This document shows, one piece after another, positions 1 to 6,083 of a DNA stretch of 9,639 nt; positions within the stretch are counted from its first letter, which is position 1, and the number at the start of each line of letters is the position of its first letter. The DNA comes from CAZJLP01 sp964546955 (GTDB lineage: Bacteria > Verrucomicrobiota > Verrucomicrobiia > Opitutales > Opitutaceae): the NCBI GenBank assembly GCA_964546955.1, contig CAZJLP010000090.1, positions 1 through 9,639 of the forward strand. The letters are read 5' to 3'. Both the position numbers and the translations under genes were made by a program. The notes under the pieces are model-generated. The model was not told the DNA's origin and did not search any database. It saw nothing but the letters and a program-made list of their open reading frames with translations.

Positions 1-147
1 GCGCCGTCGACCCGCGCGCGGCCAGGCGGCCCAACCGGCGCAGTCGCGACCGCGAAAAAATCAATTGAGCTCGCCTCGAAGGAAACAGGGCCGGTCAAAG
101 AAGAGTACACCCGTCTGAACGAAGCGCTGATCGAGAGCCTGAAGTAA
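1..147 (+). CDS. C-terminal end of an unidentified protein (partial)
   Basis: Reading frame 1 is open from the window edge to a TAA at 145-147, giving 48 residues. The first part is rich in Pro, Gly, Ala and Arg and looks like a flexible linker. The last 30 or so residues are charged and probably helical, ending in YTRLNEALIESLK. The codons are GC-rich like the neighbours, which supports a real gene end. The gene converges on the DUF883-type gene, with only 51 bases between the two stop codons and no clear terminator hairpin there. I do not recognise the family. The Ala/Lys-rich tail is compatible with a phasin-like or histone-like protein, but that is only a resemblance in composition. Confidence 0.55.
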   Translation, partial: APSTRARPGGPTGAVATAKKSIELASKETGPVKEEYTRLNEALIESLK

Positions 148-198
148 GGCCGCAGTCTGGTTAGCAGTGGCGATTGCTTCCGTGGCCCTCGGCGGAAC

Positions 199-519
199 TC
201 AGGCGTCGTCTTCGTCGTCGCTTGCGCTCGAGTGCTTTCGGCCCAGCACGTAGCCGATGGCGGCGCCGAGACCAAGGGCCATCCCCAGCGCCTGATAGGG
301 GTGCTTCTTGACCCGCTTTCGCGCAAGCTTCGCTCCGACGACCGCTTTGCCGTAAGCTTTGGTGCTGTTCTTCAACAGAGTCTGCAAGGCTTCGCGGGCC
401 TGCGCGACCTTCCCGTNNNNNNNNNNCGCAAAATCGTCAGAGGAAGCGAGGCGCTTCTCTGCACGATCAATAACTGCGACCCCGTTGTCTTCGTCATCGT
501 GTCTTTTGCGTTTGCTCAT
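199..519 (-). CDS. DUF883 / ElaB-YqjD-type membrane-anchored protein, interrupted by an N run
   Basis: This encodes about 106 residues in three parts: a very charged N-terminus (MSKRKRHDDED), an amphipathic helical middle (GKVAQAREALQTLLKNSTKA and onward to about residue 72), and a C-terminal Gly/Ala-rich hydrophobic helix at about 74-94 (HPYQALGMALGLGAAIGYVLGR) followed by an acidic tail. The helical body plus a short glycine-rich membrane anchor just after a basic HP(Y/W) motif is the hallmark of the ElaB/YqjD/DUF883 family. Its E. coli members are inner-membrane proteins reported to bind stationary-phase ribosomes. The ATG at 519 was chosen because AAGGAA lies 4 bases upstream; an in-frame extension to 672 has no family character. 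Ten N fall at residues 32-35. The frame matches on both sides, so the true gap is probably a multiple of three away from ten bases. The exact function here is inferred. Confidence 0.8.
   Translation of the reverse strand: MSKRKRHDDEDNGVAVIDRAEKRLASSDDFAXXXXGKVAQAREALQTLLKNSTKAYGKAVVGAKLARKRVKKHPYQALGMALGLGAAIGYVLGRKHSSASDDEDDA
417..426. other. Assembly gap of 10 N inside the DUF883-type gene
   Basis: Exactly ten N interrupt the coding sequence. A second ten-N run occurs at 7600-7609, so this is probably a fixed-size scaffold placeholder and the true number of missing bases is unknown. Confidence 0.95.
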
Positions 520-523
520 GATG

Positions 524-529
524 TTCCTT
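524..529 (-). promoter_or_regulatory. Ribosome binding site of the DUF883-type gene
   Basis: On the minus strand AAGGAA is followed by CATC and then the ATG at 519. It decides the start against the longer in-frame extension. It is one of only two good Shine-Dalgarno matches I see in this window. Confidence 0.6.
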
Positions 530-625
530 GGACCCCGGAAAGAACAACTGGTTAGGGCGGTTCGCCTGAAATACGACCGAATGTGGGGTCGGGCATTCTC
601 CGGCACACCGGTCGCCCCAGCGCGA

Positions 626-650
626 CGCATCCCCCAATTCTGGGGGTGCG
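626..650. repeat. Inverted repeat (CCCCCA / TGGGGG with outer CGCA / TGCG)
   Basis: CCCCCA at 631-636 pairs with TGGGGG at 641-646 around the loop ATTC. CGCA at 626-629 pairs with TGCG at 647-650, with one bulged T at 630. This gives ten base pairs with a four-base loop. No T tract follows on either strand, so a terminator is unlikely. It could be an operator or part of a structured RNA. Confidence 0.6.
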
Positions 651-688
651 CGTGCAATTCCTTGCGTACCAATAACTCATTTTGCGCC

Positions 689-704
689 TATCCCTGGAGG
701 GATA
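689..704. repeat. Perfect inverted repeat TATCCCT-GG-AGGGATA
   Basis: Seven-base arms with a two-base centre are too tight for a good RNA hairpin but typical in size for a dimeric DNA-binding protein site. It lies about midway between the two divergent gene starts (519 and 908), where an operator serving both genes could sit. That role is inference; no regulator gene is in the window. Confidence 0.45.
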
Positions 705-748
705 AGACCGGGCCTTGCGACGCCATTCGACAGGTCACTTCGTCGAGG

Positions 749-800
749 GTGCCGTGGCGGCACTTGTGCTCGCCGCTGTTCGGAAGATCCGAACCCGGCG
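749..800. repeat. Two tandem perfect hairpins
   Basis: The first is GTGCCG-TGG-CGGCAC at 749-763 (six-base arms, three-base loop). The second is GTTCGGA-AGA-TCCGAAC at 778-794, extended outward by CGCCG at 771-775 with CGGCG at 796-800. That makes twelve base pairs broken only by a small asymmetric internal loop. The sequence after 800 is pyrimidine-rich (CCCTACCCCTTT) but has no proper T run, so a plus-strand terminator is possible only weakly. Back-to-back stable hairpins suggest a folded RNA, such as the 5' leader of the gene at 908 or a separate small RNA. Confidence 0.55.
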
Positions 801-907
801 CCCTACCCCTTTGATTCGTTTGCGACGAGATGCACCCCGACGCGCTGCATTTTCTTTCACGCGGCCCATCGCCTCGTGTGAGTACACTAACCCCCAAAGA
901 TAAAACC

Positions 908-1552
908 ATGACACCCACAAATCCCCTAAAAGTTACCCTTATCGCACTCGCTCTAGGCTGCGGTCTTGCCGCCCAGGCCCAGGTCGGCAGCGGCTGGACC
1001 TCCTACAGCCCCTCGAGCAAGATCCATATCGCGGTCGATGGAGATCTGCAGATCTTCAACTACTCAAATAGCGTCTCCACCCCCGGGGGCACTTACACGA
1101 ATTCCGGCGGCATCGAAACGTTCCACATCAAGAACTCGTCCTCGAACCGCGTGGAGCGCCGGATGGAAAATAACTATACGTCCGGCCAGCGGCAGTTCCA
1201 GGGCGAGACGCGCGTGAGTTCGCCCACGGATGGACAAAGCGTCATGCAGGTTTTCGGCGGCTCCTCGAGCGCGACGGCTCTCCAAATTCGCGCTCACAAT
1301 ACGAGCGGTGGGCAGCTGCGACGCTACGATTCGGAGCTGATCGCGTCCGGCTGCTACGGCACCTGGGTGCGCTTGAACGTCATCCACGACGCCAATGGCA
1401 ACACGGTCAGCGTCTATGCGAACGGATCGAGCAAGGGCACGTTCGCCGATCGCGGCAACGCCACTCACTACACCAAGTATGGCTGCTACGGCACGCTCCG
1501 CTCCTCGAGCGCAAAGGTGGAGTACCGCAACGCGCGTCACTTCCGGAAGTGA
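908..1552 (+). CDS. Secreted beta-jelly-roll protein, possible polysaccharide lyase or lectin
   Basis: The product has 214 residues with a Sec signal peptide at 1-25 (basic Lys8, hydrophobic VTLIALALGCGLAA, cleavage likely after AQAQ). The mature part is Ser/Thr/Gly/Asn-rich with alternating beta-strand patterns and resembles the concanavalin-A-like jelly-roll fold of alginate/glucuronan lyase families (PL7, PL18, PL20). Weak echoes of lyase motifs are RVERRMENNY (81-90) for R-x-E-x-R, LQIRAH (125-130) for QIH, and HYTKYGCYG (187-195) for Y-F-K-x-G-x-Y. The sequence ends in a strand, SAKVEYRNARHFRK. GCYGT occurs twice (149-153, 193-197), and these carry the only two cysteines of the mature protein, so a disulfide is likely. 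ATG 908 was chosen because the signal peptide starts there; the in-frame start at 830 would bury it. No strong ribosome binding site is visible. Enzymatic activity is unproven; a non-catalytic lectin is the alternative. Confidence 0.8.
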   Translation: MTPTNPLKVTLIALALGCGLAAQAQVGSGWTSYSPSSKIHIAVDGDLQIFNYSNSVSTPGGTYTNSGGIETFHIKNSSSNRVERRMENNYTSGQRQFQGETRVSSPTDGQSVMQVFGGSSSATALQIRAHNTSGGQLRRYDSELIASGCYGTWVRLNVIHDANGNTVSVYANGSSKGTFADRGNATHYTKYGCYGTLRSSSAKVEYRNARHFRK

Positions 1553-1612
1553 GTGTGACTTCCGGGCTCAGAGTACAACGTACAACGAACATATAGGTCA
1601 GTCAGGTTAAGT

Positions 1613-1646
1613 CCCGGACGCGCCATAGGGCGCTCCGGGCTTTTTT
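1613..1646 (+). terminator. Intrinsic terminator of the secreted jelly-roll gene
   Basis: CCCGGA (1613-1618) pairs with TCCGGG (1634-1639), and GCGCC (1620-1624) pairs with GGCGC (1629-1633). C1619 is bulged and the loop is ATAG. The stem is followed by C and six T (1641-1646). It lies 60 bases after the stop at 1552 and is a textbook Rho-independent signal for plus-strand transcripts. Confidence 0.88.
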
Positions 1647-1698
1647 GCGCCCGATCCAAGTCCGGGACGCAGGCTTCGCAGCCGCATCCCGCCCGATC

Positions 1699-1737
1699 AA
1701 AACGAAAAAGCCGCGCCTCCGATCGGAGTGCGCGGCT
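1699..1737 (-). terminator. Intrinsic terminator of the large propeller-protein gene
   Basis: AGCCGCGC (1709-1716) pairs with GCGCGGCT (1730-1737). The inner CTCC-GATC-GGAG (1717-1728) also pairs, leaving a single bulged T1729. On the minus strand the stem is followed by a T run (complement of 1705-1709), CG, and a further T run (complement of 1699-1702). It begins 24 bases beyond the TGA at 1761. Confidence 0.87.
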
Positions 1738-1760
1738 CGTACCAGCGACTTGGGCTTAAA

Positions 1761-4556
1761 TCAATTGACGTTGGCTGAGTTGATCAGGAACGGGCTGCCC
1801 GGGAAGAACAGATCGCCCGCAAACTCGTGATCCGCTTTGCCATCTGCCCCGGCGCCGTAAAAACGGCCATACCGGTCCTGAATGCCGCCGACCCGGAAGC
1901 TCAGGAGCTTGCGCCCTTCGAAGTCCGTCACGCTGACAATGTTTGCTCGGCCCGCCACGCTCACGCCCACCGGGTCGCCCATTCGACTGTCCGTGATGGT
2001 GCGGTAAACGGCGCCTTGGCCCCCAAAGGTCACCACCGCGTCAACTCGGCGATCTCCGCGGCAGGCGACGTAGAACGTGTTGTTCAACGGGTCGGCCGAG
2101 CCGGCTTCTCCACTGGCTTGGCGGGGGATCAGCGGCAGCCCTCCATCGGGAGCGCGCGTGAAGCACATGCTCACTGGGTTACGGCCCACTTTGACCGTGC
2201 CCATGATGCCGAGCGAACCGGTCTGTTCCCACGGGAGGCGGGTCATCAGCGAGGAAGTATCCACAATATGGATGGTGCCGTCCTCACAAGCGATGTGAGC
2301 CTTGTGGCGGTCCAACGACCAACGTTCGACCTTCAGGCCGGCGAGCACCGCGGTCGGGGTGGCCACCGATGTTTCCCAGACGACCCGCGGACGAATGTCG
2401 CCGCGCTCGTCGAACGTCGCGGGAAACTGTCCGCCGCCCGAACCGCGATTGTTAACGGCGTTGCGGAAGCTCGAATCGGAGGAGAGATAGCTCTCCCGAA
2501 TATAGCCGAACAGCGGGCTCAGGTCGACGATCGTCGCTTTGTTTTCGAGCTTCGAGGTGATCACGGCATAACCCTTGTTCGCGATGAGGGTGGACCATTG
2601 CGCGTCGCCCGAATAAAGGGCGCGGCGCACGGCGTCGCTGCCGAGATCGATCTGGCTCAAGACCAAACCGTTGGTTTGGGAGGGGCCCGACCACCAGCCG
2701 TTGCTCGCGGCCGCGACAGCGCTCGGAGCCGCCATCGGCAGGTCCACATAACCAAGTAGTTTCATATCCGAGAAACATCCTTGGTTGGGCATGCCCATAT
2801 AGGGCCAGGTGTGGAAGGGAATGAACTTTGCCTCGAGAGCAACGATCGCGAGCTGGCCTCGACGGGTCGAGGTGTCCCAAACGGTCACGAGCGCGAACTC
2901 GTTACCGGTCGTGACCGCAATGCCCGTGGGAACCTTCTGGGCGGGAAATACGAGACCCGGATAAGGGCGATCGAACGCGTTACGGCTCGTCTGCGTGCCA
3001 GCGACGCCGAGCAGGCCGTCCTTATAAAGCACGAGCGCCTCATTCATAAGCATGCCGTAACCGCGAACCATGGCGACAGGCTGCCGCGGGAAGAAGCCCA
3101 GCATGTTGTAGTAGTTGGCTTCCTTCGTCTGGGGGTCCGGCCGGAACTCGCCGGTGGCGTAGTCAAGCCGGGGGCTCAGCGCGAAAACATTGTCGTAGTA
3201 GGCAAAGACCTGCACACGATCCAGACCCGGATTGTTGCCGTCGTCCGGCACGTAAGCGACTTGGCCAGATTCGCTCCAATAATCGTTGTCCGGGATCGGC
3301 CCACTCGCCGGCCCCAGCTCGAACGGGTCCACGCGATCGCGGTAGGAAGCCATCGTGTTTCGATACGGCTGTTTGTAGAGAGTCGGACGATTGTCGGGCG
3401 CGCCAGGATTCAGCTGCTCGAAGGTCGGACCGAAGCGGGCACTGACCGAAGCTTTGTCCCACGCCTTCATGTACGCGGCATAAGCGTCGGGATTGATGTT
3501 GCCGCTGCCGTCGAAGATCGGACCGGTGACGGGAGCAGGACTCGGCTGCGCTGGCGGGGCGGGCGTTGGCACGGGCGCCGGTGCTGGGACCTCCGCTGGA
3601 GGCTGCGGCGCCGGGTTAGAAGGAGCGTTGGTCGATCCCGCCACGAGCGAAATTTGGTCGAGAAACATCGTCCCATCGCGCACCGCGCTGCCCGTGAAGC
3701 GGATCGTGTGCTCGCCCTCATCCAAGGTGAAGGCCTCGGTCAGCTGGCTCTCATAGCCAGCCCCATTCGGCGAAAACGAGCCGACGTAGACGTCGTCGAC
3801 GGTCACCCGCACCACCTGGCTCTGCTGCTGCCAGGCGACGCGTTGAGCCGCCTGGGCCGAGACCCGATACGTGCCAGCCGCGACGCGCACGTTCTGCGTG
3901 ATGCTGCCGGTGAATTGGATGAAGCCGACCTGCGACCCGTCGGGCGCAGCCGGGTTTTGCTCGGTGAATCCCGAACGATTGCCCGCAATTCCGGCGCCTT
4001 CCGAAAAAACCCAGCCGGCCCCGGAAGGAGTGTAGCGGAAAGCTCCGAAATCATTCTGCCCGACGGGCAGCGATTCGAAACTGGCGTTTGAGAAGTTTCC
4101 AATCGCGGGACCCGACACAGGCCCAGAGGGAGCCGGCTCTGCAGTGCCGGGAATCACCACCACATAAACAACGTTGGAAATGATCCAGATGTCGGCCGAA
4201 TCCAGCGCCGTTGAACGAACCTGGTAAGAGCCCGGCGCGTCGAAGCGGAAGCTAGCCTGCTTGGAAGAACTGGAAGCGTCGCCGCCGAGCCGGCCTGTCC
4301 ACGGCTCGCCGCTCAGCCAGCCTTCCCAGCTCCAGGAACCGGAGGGATTTCTAATCTCGATCCAATGCTCCTTCAGATCGCGGTCAGAGTCGCTCGCCTG
4401 CGCGCTGAAATTCAGAACTGAACCTTGGGTGATCGTGATTTCCGTCGCACCGCTCTCAGGCGTCAACTGAACTGACGGAAAGCCGGCGAAAGAAATGACC
4501 GGCAAAGCGAGAGCGAGCAACGGAACTATCTTTTTCAGTAGGGTGAAGCATATCAT
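1761..4556 (-). CDS. Large secreted protein: PKD/Ig-like domain, carbohydrate-binding-like domain, Pro-rich linker, beta-propeller
   Basis: The product has 931 residues from ATG 4556. A Sec signal peptide spans about 1-24 (KKIVPLLALALPVISFA). A PKD/Ig-like domain follows at about 27-137 (ITITQGSVLNFSAQASDSD, then FDAPGSYQVRSTALDS). At about 151-307 lies a galactose-binding-like beta sandwich opening with NASFESLPVG and containing APDGSQVGFIQFTGSITQNV, AGTYRVSAQAAQR and FLDQISL; this is a C-terminal-type carbohydrate-binding module layout. A Pro/Ala linker occupies about 312-347. The remaining 580 or so residues have repeated strands such as HIACEDGTIHIVDTSSLMT and NTFYVACRGDRRVDAVVTF, typical of YVTN/WD40-like beta-propellers. 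No sorting signal or membrane anchor closes the protein, so it is probably released or held through other partners. ATG 4556 is preferred over 4637, because the longer form would put 27 Phe-rich residues before the signal peptide. Its exact role is unknown; polymer or cell-surface binding is inferred. Confidence 0.85.
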   Translation of the reverse strand: MICFTLLKKIVPLLALALPVISFAGFPSVQLTPESGATEITITQGSVLNFSAQASDSDRDLKEHWIEIRNPSGSWSWEGWLSGEPWTGRLGGDASSSSKQASFRFDAPGSYQVRSTALDSADIWIISNVVYVVVIPGTAEPAPSGPVSGPAIGNFSNASFESLPVGQNDFGAFRYTPSGAGWVFSEGAGIAGNRSGFTEQNPAAPDGSQVGFIQFTGSITQNVRVAAGTYRVSAQAAQRVAWQQQSQVVRVTVDDVYVGSFSPNGAGYESQLTEAFTLDEGEHTIRFTGSAVRDGTMFLDQISLVAGSTNAPSNPAPQPPAEVPAPAPVPTPAPPAQPSPAPVTGPIFDGSGNINPDAYAAYMKAWDKASVSARFGPTFEQLNPGAPDNRPTLYKQPYRNTMASYRDRVDPFELGPASGPIPDNDYWSESGQVAYVPDDGNNPGLDRVQVFAYYDNVFALSPRLDYATGEFRPDPQTKEANYYNMLGFFPRQPVAMVRGYGMLMNEALVLYKDGLLGVAGTQTSRNAFDRPYPGLVFPAQKVPTGIAVTTGNEFALVTVWDTSTRRGQLAIVALEAKFIPFHTWPYMGMPNQGCFSDMKLLGYVDLPMAAPSAVAAASNGWWSGPSQTNGLVLSQIDLGSDAVRRALYSGDAQWSTLIANKGYAVITSKLENKATIVDLSPLFGYIRESYLSSDSSFRNAVNNRGSGGGQFPATFDERGDIRPRVVWETSVATPTAVLAGLKVERWSLDRHKAHIACEDGTIHIVDTSSLMTRLPWEQTGSLGIMGTVKVGRNPVSMCFTRAPDGGLPLIPRQASGEAGSADPLNNTFYVACRGDRRVDAVVTFGGQGAVYRTITDSRMGDPVGVSVAGRANIVSVTDFEGRKLLSFRVGGIQDRYGRFYGAGADGKADHEFAGDLFFPGSPFLINSANVN

Positions 4557-5033
4557 GCGCGCCCCCAGTCCGCAGAATCGGAATTTTGATCCCTCGAAAT
4601 CGAAAAAAGGCACAGAAAAACCAAAAAAAAACCTCATGCCCCCCTAATAGTTTTCCCTACATGCCTGCCCGCCCGCAATGCCGCCGCTCGCCTTCGTCGT
4701 ATTCGATTTCCTAATACCATCGCCTTTCGACGGAACGGGCGCGATGCCCTACTTCTTGCTCTGTCGCGGGTAAACCAACCCTGGAATCGCTTCGAAAGGT
4801 GAATTTCTCGGCCATAACCCCACGTTAAGCTCGCATGAGTCGTGCCAACCAAGCGGGTGCATCGCGGCCGGTAGGCGAAGAGAGACGAGCGGGCCAATCC
4901 AACGTTCTCGATGCTGACCGAGCGGCGGAGAGAAGCGAACGACGGGCGCCGGAACCCCGGCTGTTCGCTCGCCCTCCGAACCTCTGTCCTCTGGCTCTTC
5001 GGGCCTCAGACTTCTGGCCTTCCGGGCTTTGGG
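4557..5033. other. 477-base stretch without a convincing gene; T-rich leader and a short imperfect direct repeat
   Basis: Just upstream of the propeller gene, the minus strand carries three T runs (complement of the A runs between about 4603 and 4630), which would make a U-rich 5' leader. Further along, TCTGGCTCTTCGGGCCT (4990-5006) and TCTGGCCTTCCGGGCTT (5013-5029) form an imperfect direct repeat just beyond the stop of the 5034 gene. The open frames here (for example plus-strand 4835-5161) have Arg/Pro/Ala-rich, low-complexity translations and are not believed. No clear promoter pair was found. Confidence 0.6.
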
Positions 5034-5234
5034 CTACAACACGCGTTCAAGGAGATTTTTCTCGGCGCGACGCTCGGAACGATCGGAATAGCCCAGGGTT
5101 TCAACGGCGATCTTCGCGTCTTGCCGGGATAAGTGCGGGTTCAGCCGCTCCAGCAGTTTGATGGCAAAGACAAACTGGCCCTTGCGTGCAAACTCACTGG
5201 CCTTGTCCATTCCGATCAACGTTGACGCATTCAT
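5034..5234 (-). CDS. Small hypothetical helical protein, TPR-like
   Basis: The product has 66 residues from ATG 5234: MNASTLIGMDKASEF, then ARKGQFVFAIKLLERLNPHL (about 16-35) and a charged helical tail RSERRAEKNLLERVL. The pattern of small and aromatic residues in the middle resembles one tetratricopeptide-like helix pair (A-x-x-x-G-x-x-x-x-A), but a single motif in so short a protein is weak evidence. The open frame extends upstream to a TTG at 5366; that extension looks unlike protein and was not used. A second candidate start is ATG 5210 (MDKASEF). No clear ribosome binding site precedes either. It lies 154 bases downstream of the other small gene on the same strand, so the two may be co-transcribed. 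No function can be assigned. Confidence 0.5.
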   Translation of the reverse strand: MNASTLIGMDKASEFARKGQFVFAIKLLERLNPHLSRQDAKIAVETLGYSDRSERRAEKNLLERVL

Positions 5235-5388
5235 GGCACCGGACTTGGTGGACACCGAAGGCGCGAAGTGGTCGCGCGCCGTACCGAGGAAAATCGCGAT
5301 TGTGAATAAATAATTGAAGCCGTGGCGAGACGCCAAAACGACGCGGCGGGCTGAGCGCCCCCGCAAAACTCCGTCAGTCTCGCATTCC

Positions 5389-5676
5389 TCAGGCCGAGAC
5401 CGCCTCGGCCACAGAATTCATATTTATGGCGCAGGCGACATCGTCCGTTTCCGCCTCCTCGTACATCGACTGCAGTCGCCCGTACCGAACAAACACGCTC
5501 GGCGAGTCTGCCTCGACCAGTTCGATCACGTTCAGCGCGCGCCACCCGTCGTTGCGCAAGAGCGTTAGTCCCAGGCGCGTGGCGGTTTCTTCGTCGAGGC
5601 CCTTGAACATAAATTCGGCCGTGCCGCGTTCGTCGGAGGCCGTTTGGGCACAAATGGAAAATTTGAGGTAGATCAT
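5389..5676 (-). CDS. Small hypothetical protein (95 residues)
   Basis: The product starts MIYLKFSICAQ and contains alternating strand/helix segments: AEFMFKGLDEETATRLGLT (about 20-38), a helix-like region ending RNDGWRALNVIELVEAD, a strand SVFVRYGRLQ, and an acidic stretch MYEEAETDDVACA. Overall it is acidic and well mixed in composition, as expected for a soluble cytoplasmic protein, and has no signal peptide or membrane segment. The start at ATG 5676 was chosen because the upstream in-frame extension (to 5799) reads as Arg/Pro-rich and unlike protein. No ribosome binding site is obvious. I do not recognise the family. Confidence 0.6.
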   Translation of the reverse strand: MIYLKFSICAQTASDERGTAEFMFKGLDEETATRLGLTLLRNDGWRALNVIELVEADSPSVFVRYGRLQSMYEEAETDDVACAINMNSVAEAVSA

Positions 5677-5832
5677 GGATGAGGTTGAATTAGGGTAGCA
5701 GCCTACTCCGGGCAGGGTAGTCAGCGGTATCCGGGAGGCAGACATAACCCGGCGCCGAAATTTCTCCCCGAACCCTCGTGAAGTTCCCGGGTACCTCACC
5801 TGCCGTCCCGACGAGCCCCTATAAAACGGAGA

Positions 5833-5974
5833 GGCGGGGTTCTCTTTCGAGACACCCCGCCAGGTCCAGCTTCAACTAACAGGGCCGCGAGATGAATCTC
5901 GCGTAGCCTGCACCTGAACTACGCCCGCCGGGCAAGAAAGCAAGTCGCCTTTTATGGGATAGGGCGGATTTTTT
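5833..5974 (+). ncRNA. Candidate structured RNA (strand uncertain), ends near a T run
   Basis: A twelve-pair hairpin opens the region: GGCGGGGT (5833-5840) with ACCCCGCC (5854-5861) and TCTC/GAGA inside, loop TTTC, one bulged C. A second hairpin has CGCGAGAT (5886-5893) and ATCTCGCG (5896-5903) around GA, flanked by GGC/GCC. A small third one is GCCC-GCC-GGGC (5923-5933). Near the end, TCGCC (5945-5949) pairs loosely with GGCGG (5963-5967) and is followed by ATTTTTT (5968-5974), a weak plus-strand terminator. TATAAA at 5820-5825 precedes the first hairpin at about the right distance for a -10 box. On the minus strand the first hairpin could instead act as a terminator for the carbonic anhydrase, although only a loose TCTCCGTTTTAT follows it. 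I could not match it to 6S, tmRNA, SRP or RNase P RNA. Confidence 0.3.
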
Positions 5975-5977
5975 AAG

Positions 5978-6083
5978 GGTCCCGGATACCCGTTCGGCTG
6001 CCTAACAACTTTCGGACGCGCCTCTCTGCGAGCAGGTGTCCGTTCCCCGGACCTGGGCGGAGGCGCCGGTTCGACGCGGGACC
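5978..6083. repeat. Nested inverted repeats closing a ~106-base foldable element
   Basis: GGTCCCG (5978-5984) is complementary to CGGGACC (6077-6083), which abuts the stop of the carbonic anhydrase gene. Inside, GCGCCTC (6018-6024) pairs with GAGGCGC (6060-6066). Inside that, CAGG/CCTG and TCCG/CGGA form a hairpin at 6033-6055 with a bulged TG. Three nested stems over so short a stretch suggest a folded RNA or a 3' untranslated structure of the carbonic anhydrase transcript. The strand is not decided by the sequence alone. Confidence 0.45.

Larger units (their letters stand above)
520..907. other. 388-base divergent intergenic region rich in inverted repeats
   Basis: No convincing gene lies here; the short open frames on both strands are unlike proteins. 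The stretch separates the minus-strand DUF883-type gene from the plus-strand secreted jelly-roll gene, so it must hold both promoters. I could not find convincing -35/-10 pairs; TACACT at 883-888 is a possible -10 without a matching -35. Four strong inverted repeats lie between 626 and 800 and are listed separately. A weaker one, TCGAC/GTCGA, surrounds about 727-747. Confidence 0.7.
5677..6083. other. 407-base intergenic region with multiple strong hairpins
   Basis: No gene is convincing. The region lies downstream of the carbonic anhydrase stop and upstream of the small gene at 5676, both minus strand. The part from 5833 to 6083 holds two groups of stable foldings, described in separate entries. 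TATAAA at 5820-5825 could be a plus-strand -10 element, but I see no good -35 at the usual distance. Confidence 0.65.

Noticed and set aside
1827..4091. Long open frames on the plus strand opposite the propeller gene (1827-2759 and 2781-4091)
   Set aside because: They mirror the codon pattern of the minus-strand gene. Their products are Arg/His/Gly/Ala-rich with no domain character, while the minus-strand frame has a signal peptide and recognisable domains.
4990..5029. Imperfect 17-base direct repeat as a possible repeat array
   Set aside because: Only two degenerate copies exist, with no regular spacers, so it is not a CRISPR or a meaningful tandem repeat; noted in the intergenic entry only.
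4835..5161. Plus-strand open frames 4835-5161 and 4911-5132
   Set aside because: Composition unlike a real protein (Arg/Ala/Pro-rich), no start signal, and overlap with the minus-strand gene at 5034-5234.
6000..6006. GCCTAAC resembling the outer core site of an integron attC; a similar GCTTAAC occurs near 6981
   Set aside because: No matching inverse core site (GTTRRRY) lies at the usual distance and no integrase or cassette array is present.
5978..6083. tRNA- or tmRNA-like element: seven-base closing stem and a GGTTCGA sequence
   Set aside because: GGTTCGA is not positioned as a T loop, no five-pair T stem, D arm or anticodon arm can be drawn, and there is no tag reading frame or CCA end.
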